Shown here piece after piece: positions 5,366-7,838 of a stretch of 7,838 bases of DNA. How positions within the stretch are numbered: the stretch's first letter is position 1; the number at the start of each line of letters is the position of its first letter. This DNA comes from Candidatus Microgenomates bacterium (lineage in GTDB: Bacteria; Patescibacteria; Microgenomatia; JADHYG01), in contig JADHYG010000047.1 of NCBI GenBank assembly GCA_016782545.1, positions 1-7,838 of the forward strand. Reading direction: 5' to 3'. The position numbers and the translations under genes were made by a program. Below the pieces are notes generated by a model. That model did not search any database. It saw only the letters and a list, made by a program, of their open reading frames with translations, and had not been told where the DNA came from.

Positions 5366-5836
5366 CTACTTCAATACTTTGACAAGAACCATTGTTCCTA
5401 AGATGATAATAAGCACACTGCTAGCCAGCCAGGAAAGCAAAAGGCCCAAAGGCACATTGAGTAATAAATAAACCGGCAGAATAAAGAAAACCACCATCAA
5501 ACCAATAATCAAATCACTGAAATTAATCACTCTTGGCCAGAATTTTTTAGGTAGTAAATCTTTAATAAAATCATAAACAGCCGCTAAGGTAACGCCCGTT
5601 ACATAAGAAAATACTAATGAAATAACCATAAAGCTCATTGGCGGCGGCCCAGCGCTTGGCATCATTACTTTACTCCAAGCCCCAAAATACTCAGGCATCA
5701 TGTAGTAATTCATTGTTAAAAGAGCTTCGATTTGATGAACAACGGTGGCAATCACTAAATAAGCAATGCCTGCCAGCAGAACTTTTTTCCACTGGATTTT
5801 TTTCATCCATTGACAATATAATTGACAACAACACAT
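5366..5836 (-). CDS. Four-TM membrane protein of unknown function
   Basis: I do not recognise a characterised family. The 156-residue product has four likely TM helices (~19-40, 66-91, 104-125, 128-153), a short loop rich in Met, Tyr and Pro between TM1 and TM2, and small-residue motifs in TM2 (VTGVTLAAVYDF, 79-90) and TM4 (PLGLLLSWLASS, 129-140) suited to helix packing. The start at 5836 is supported by AGGAGGGGGGTGA (5844-5856) ending 7 nt before it. This gives an odd N-terminus, MCCCQLYCQW, with four cysteines in the first eight residues. An alternative start at 5806 (MKKIQWKK) looks more conventional as protein but has no SD. A structured leader precedes the gene and hairpin copy B follows its stop. 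Confidence 0.75.
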   Translation of the reverse strand: MCCCQLYCQWMKKIQWKKVLLAGIAYLVIATVVHQIEALLTMNYYMMPEYFGAWSKVMMPSAGPPPMSFMVISLVFSYVTGVTLAAVYDFIKDLLPKKFWPRVINFSDLIIGLMVVFFILPVYLLLNVPLGLLLSWLASSVLIIILGTMVLVKVLK

Positions 5837-5856
5837 ATTTTTCTCACCCCCCTCCT

Positions 5857-5966
5857 AGAAAATCTTAATGATCCACCAGCTGGCGGAGAGTTTTAGATTT
5901 TCTTGGACCCGCCTAAAATCGCAGCACGAGCCCCGCTTGGCGGGGCGAGTGCTAAGATTGGACGGG
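5857..5966 (-). promoter_or_regulatory. Two-hairpin structured leader, candidate cis-regulatory RNA
   Basis: Read on the minus strand there are two compound hairpins, directly followed by the SD at 5844-5856. The first has CCCG/CGGG and AATC/GATT outer pairs around AGCAC/GTGCT and GCCCCGC/GCGGGGC (core 5923-5953), with a symmetric TC/TC internal loop and a CAA apical loop. The second has a perfect 9-bp outer stem AGAAAATCT/AGATTTTCT (5857-5865/5895-5903) enclosing TCCGCCAGCTGGTGGA, whose odd pair is G-U only in minus-strand RNA. The second arm abuts AGGAGG. This could be an attenuator or riboswitch-like leader, or a REP-like repeat that landed here. I recognise no known riboswitch consensus. 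Confidence 0.5.
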
Positions 5967-5983
5967 CTAATTATCCTAAACTA

Positions 5984-6012
5984 ATCCTACACACTCCAGA
6001 AACTTTTTGCAA
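5984..6012 (-). promoter_or_regulatory. Candidate promoter for the four-TM gene
   Basis: On the minus strand: TTGCAA (6007-6012), a 17-nt spacer, TAGGAT (5984-5989). Each hexamer matches the consensus at four of six positions. Transcription from here would give a leader of about 140 nt containing both hairpins at 5857-5966. Confidence 0.4.
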
Positions 6013-6024
6013 GAAAACAGTTGT

Positions 6025-6366
6025 TTAATAAACAATCAGAAGAAAAAGAATCACTAAGATAAAGAAAACAGTCCAAGCAATGGTATGAAGTAAAAGATTT
6101 ACAGCCTTTTTTGTTTCTTTTTTCTCCCAAAATAAAATAAAAGGGTTGTAAAGAACAATTAAAGCAGAAATTAAAGCAGAAACAACAAAAATAATAAAGA
6201 AAAGAGCTGGGCCTAAAAAATAATAAGGCGGTCCAAAAAGCTTATTTGACCGCCAGATAAAAAGACCAATCAAACAGCAATAAAGCACTAAACCCAAAGC
6301 CTGCAAAAAACCAATAAAGCCCAAAGAATGTTTGTCCTTTTTGTCTTTTTTGTGAAAAATGTTCAT
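6025..6366 (-). CDS. Small three-TM membrane protein of unknown function
   Basis: This 113-residue protein has a strongly basic N-terminus (MNIFHKKDKKDK), then three likely TM helices (~16-38, 48-72, 88-112). The positive N-terminus suggests it stays cytoplasmic. WEKKETKK (80-87) forms a second basic cytoplasmic loop. The first TM carries two adjacent cysteines (30-31). No catalytic motif or known family is evident. Its ATG overlaps the TGA of the upstream gene by 4 nt (ATGA), so the two are translationally coupled; the upstream bases AAGAAGAG give only a weak SD. The pair probably act together in the membrane, which is inference from coupling. Confidence 0.72.
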   Translation of the reverse strand: MNIFHKKDKKDKHSLGFIGFLQALGLVLYCCLIGLFIWRSNKLFGPPYYFLGPALFFIIFVVSALISALIVLYNPFILFWEKKETKKAVNLLLHTIAWTVFFILVILFLLIVY

Positions 6367-6770
6367 CTCTTCTTAAATTCTAGCACACTTTGTAAAGCAC
6401 CAATTAAAAAGCCAATTGGACAAGCTAAAGTAGCGATTAAAAAGAAAATTCCGTGAAAAACTTCCATTAATTTGCTTAAAACATAAACAGGCTGAAAAAT
6501 TATCGCCAAAGCATAAAGAAGATTATGAAGCACGACACTGATTAAAAACCCTGCAGCCGAACCACCGGTCAGTAACAAATATTTTCTTAACCTGCCTTTA
6601 ATTTTCTCCTTGCGGGTTAAAGATATTAACAACAGACCTAATAAGGAAAAACTGGCCCAAAGAATTAAAAAAGCAGGCCCTCTGAAAAGCTCTGTTACTT
6701 GCGGCACAAAAAAAGTACTAAAAATAACCAGCGCCGAGCCGATTAAAGTCAAAAAAACTGTTTTCAGCAT
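6363..6770 (-). CDS. Small four-TM membrane protein of unknown function
   Basis: This 135-residue protein has four likely TM helices (~4-24, 31-52, 64-93, 105-128), a basic loop TRKEKIKGRLRK (52-63) and a basic C-terminal end (EFKKR). TM3 is preceded by a glycine/serine patch (TGGSAAGF, 68-75). No recognised domain. The start at 6770 is supported by GGAGG (6780-6784) 9 nt upstream, a strong SD. The gene is the first of a two-gene unit with the three-TM gene downstream (ATGA overlap). Its leader contains the complete 130-nt repeat copy 2 if transcription starts at the promoter around 6954-6982. Confidence 0.72.
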   Translation of the reverse strand: MLKTVFLTLIGSALVIFSTFFVPQVTELFRGPAFLILWASFSLLGLLLISLTRKEKIKGRLRKYLLLTGGSAAGFLISVVLHNLLYALAIIFQPVYVLSKLMEVFHGIFFLIATLACPIGFLIGALQSVLEFKKR

Positions 6771-6797
6771 AACTAAGAACCTCCTTTTGGGAATTTT

Positions 6798-6928
6798 TTA
6801 TATCAAGAAAGGCGAACACCACCCCGTTCAGCGGGGTGGATGAGCCGATATAAATAAATCACTCGCCGAAGGCGAGTGTACAGAGCGAAACAGAGAACCA
6901 CCCCGCAAACGGGGTGGGTATCTATATT
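6798..6928. repeat. 131-nt three-hairpin dispersed repeat, copy 2
   Basis: This copy is identical to copy 1 at 6798-6816 and 6843-6928. Hairpin 1 keeps the outer stem TTATATC (6798-6804)/GATATAA (6847-6853) and GGC/GCC, but its cap is CCACCCCG (6819-6826)/CGGGGTGG (6832-6839) with a TTCAG loop. That stem equals the one in hairpin 3. Hairpin 2 is at 6860-6878 and hairpin 3 at 6898-6917. It lies between the divergent membrane-protein and vapBC operons, on the leader side of the minus operon. No target-site duplication is seen. Confidence 0.9.
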
Positions 6929-6953
6929 GATCGTTTTGTTTCATCATCATAAT

Positions 6954-6982
6954 ATTGTAACAGATGTTAACCAGAATATCAG
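6954..6982 (-). promoter_or_regulatory. Candidate minus-strand promoter (extended -10)
   Basis: On the minus strand: CTGATA (6977-6982), a 17-nt spacer ending in TGT, TACAAT (6954-6959). ATG codons follow after 3, 6 and 9 nt. It could drive the two-gene membrane operon with a leader of about 170 nt carrying repeat copy 2. One GTTAAC box lies in its spacer. Confidence 0.45.
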
Positions 6983-7019
6983 TGGTTAACAATGGTTAAC
7001 TGAAAAGTCAATAGTTAAC
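6966..7019. repeat. Four phased GTTAAC boxes (putative operator)
   Basis: The palindrome GTTAAC occurs at 6966, 6985, 6995 and 7014, with start-to-start spacings of 19, 10 and 19 bp. Neighbouring bases are also partly repeated (TGGTTAAC in boxes 2 and 3; CAG before boxes 1 and 2). Spacings near one and two helical turns place all sites on about the same DNA face, as expected for a cooperative regulator. They lie between the divergent promoters at 6954-6982 and 7053-7081. Confidence 0.6.
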
Positions 7020-7052
7020 AAAACATGCCAGGTATGAATTAATTAATGCGGC

Positions 7053-7081
7053 TTGACAAATTTAATGTAATTTGATAAATT
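7053..7081 (+). promoter_or_regulatory. vapBC promoter with overlapping direct repeat
   Basis: TTGACA (7053-7058), a 17-nt spacer ending in TGA, TAAATT (7076-7081); ATG 7091 follows after 9 nt, leaving almost no leader and no SD. AAATTTAATG occurs at 7058-7067 and again at 7077-7086, 19 bp apart, covering the spacer and the -10. This is a likely operator for VapB autoregulation. Confidence 0.7.
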
Positions 7082-7090
7082 TAATGCAAG

Positions 7091-7357
7091 ATGCAGCAAA
7101 TCGTTTCCATTACATCTCAAGGACAAATCACTATTCCCGCTCTGATGAGGCGGCTTTTGGGTCTTGATGAATATAAAAAGGCTTTGATTCAAACCAAGAA
7201 AAACAAAATTATTATTGAACCAGTTCCTGATATTTTAAATTTGGCCGGTTTATTAGAAAAAAAAGCTCTCAGAAATAAAACTGTTGAGCAAATCATCAAA
7301 TTAGAGAAAGAAGCGGTGGTCGCTGGTATTGCCAAAAAATATTCTTTGGAAAAATGA
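7091..7357 (+). CDS. vapB: VapB-type antitoxin with AbrB (swapped-hairpin) domain
   Basis: This 88-residue protein has an N-terminal AbrB/MazE/SpoVT DNA-binding domain (~3-45), seen in VSITSQGQITIPALMRRLLGL (first 20 residues from Val5) and the strand KNKIIIEPV (37-45). It is followed by a helical tail (~48-88) of the kind that wraps around and inhibits a PIN toxin. Members dimerise through the swapped hairpin and bind their own promoter; the 19-bp direct repeat over the -10 is the likely target. The stop overlaps the toxin start by 4 nt (ATGA), giving translational coupling. The start is set by the promoter 9 nt upstream. Its size is typical for the family. Confidence 0.9.
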   Translation: MQQIVSITSQGQITIPALMRRLLGLDEYKKALIQTKKNKIIIEPVPDILNLAGLLEKKALRNKTVEQIIKLEKEAVVAGIAKKYSLEK

Positions 7358-7794
7358 AAAAATATCTTGTTGATACTAATGTTTTTTTAAGATTTCTTCT
7401 CAAAGACCATCTAAAACACTTCAAAATCGCCAATAAATATTTCCTCCAGGCTAAAAAGGGTAAAATTGTCCTTATTTTAATTCCAGAAGTTGTTTTGGAA
7501 ATTGAGTATGTTTTACGCGGTGTTTACTCTTTATCCAAAAAAGAAATAACGGGTATTTTAGAATCTCTGGTTAAATCTCCTGCTTTAAAAGTTGTTAATC
7601 GAGAAATATTGATAAAATGTCTTGATCGCTACAAGAAGTTAAAGGTGGATTTAACTGATCTTTTTCTTTATGAAACTGCTCAAAAAGAAAAAGCCAGAGT
7701 TCTTTCTTTTGACAAAGATTTTACCAAAATAGAAAAAAAGTCCATAAACACGCTCTATTTAAGAGCTAAGCCCTTGAATAACTCAAGAAGATAA
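7354..7794 (+). CDS. vapC: VapC-type PIN-domain ribonuclease toxin
   Basis: This 146-residue PIN-domain protein is predicted to be a Mg/Mn-dependent endoribonuclease that cuts RNA and stops translation when free of its antitoxin. Acidic active-site residues are in place: Asp7 in YLVDTNVFLRFL (4-15), Glu49 in EVVLEIEYVL (45-54), Asp102 in LTDLFLYETA (100-109), and Asp120/Asp122 in VLSFDKDF (116-123). The length is slightly over the usual 125-140, with a short basic tail (residues 137-146). Start ATG overlaps the antitoxin TGA. Together they form a complete, apparently intact type II toxin-antitoxin operon. Downstream bases 7795-7838 show no gene; GTGGT (7801-7805) and ACCAC could pair but the window ends there. 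Confidence 0.92.
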   Translation: MKKYLVDTNVFLRFLLKDHLKHFKIANKYFLQAKKGKIVLILIPEVVLEIEYVLRGVYSLSKKEITGILESLVKSPALKVVNREILIKCLDRYKKLKVDLTDLFLYETAQKEKARVLSFDKDFTKIEKKSINTLYLRAKPLNNSRR

Positions 7795-7838
7795 GGAAAA
7801 GTGGTATAACCAGTTTCGGTATTTAAATGACCACCTTT

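Noticed and set aside
5125..5401. Plus-strand frames opposite the alkD-like gene start and palindrome copy B
   Set aside because: They are shadows of a well-supported gene, rich in Phe/Leu/Ser from reverse-complemented lysine codons.
7795..7838. Terminator after vapC (GTGGT/ACCAC)
   Set aside because: The stem is only 5 bp with a long loop and the window ends before a T tract could be judged.

Overview
The window is AT-rich and gene-dense, with short intergenic gaps. It looks bacterial, probably from the Candidate Phyla Radiation (Patescibacteria, e.g. Parcubacteria or Microgenomates). This assignment is inference. It rests on many small membrane and envelope proteins, few Shine-Dalgarno sequences, a stand-alone HisC-type aminotransferase, an AlkD-type repair protein, a VapBC pair and hairpin-rich dispersed repeats. 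TGA acts as a stop at both ATGA gene overlaps, which argues against the Gracilibacteria/Absconditabacteria code. No RNA gene, CRISPR array or intact transposase is visible.

Layout. 1-760: a single-domain EamA transporter (minus) between a small hairpin repeat and a 130-nt three-hairpin repeat. 752-1513: a membrane-anchored envelope protein (minus), divergent from a plus-strand operon (1598-3298). That operon encodes a two-TM DUF1003-like protein and an unusual S41 (CtpA/Prc-type) peptidase. 3386-4390: a HisC-like aminotransferase (minus) with a very good promoter and SD. 4533-5364: an AlkD-like DNA repair gene (minus) flanked on both sides by the same GCGATCGC-centred palindrome. 5366-5836: a four-TM protein (minus) preceded by a two-hairpin leader. 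6025-6770: two overlapping small membrane-protein genes (minus) behind a second copy of the 130-nt repeat. 6950-7794: four phased GTTAAC boxes and a VapBC toxin-antitoxin operon (plus).

Main points of interest. (1) The S41 protein carries a J-like (DnaJ) module where the PDZ domain normally sits. This module has lost HPD, and the protease's catalytic lysine position is tryptophan. (2) The 130-nt repeat has two copies identical over 86 nt whose first apical hairpin is completely different yet still base-paired. A short third relative shows the same compensatory behaviour. (3) The palindromes flanking the alkD-like gene pair fully only as minus-strand RNA (G-U pairs), and each lies just after a minus-strand stop codon. 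(4) Several genes share an extended -10 (TGnTAnnnT) exactly 6 nt before the start codon, implying leaderless mRNAs; other genes have strong SD sequences.

Apart from the VapBC pair and the two short operons, the genes do not form one pathway. This is an ordinary chromosomal mixture shaped by small structured repeats.
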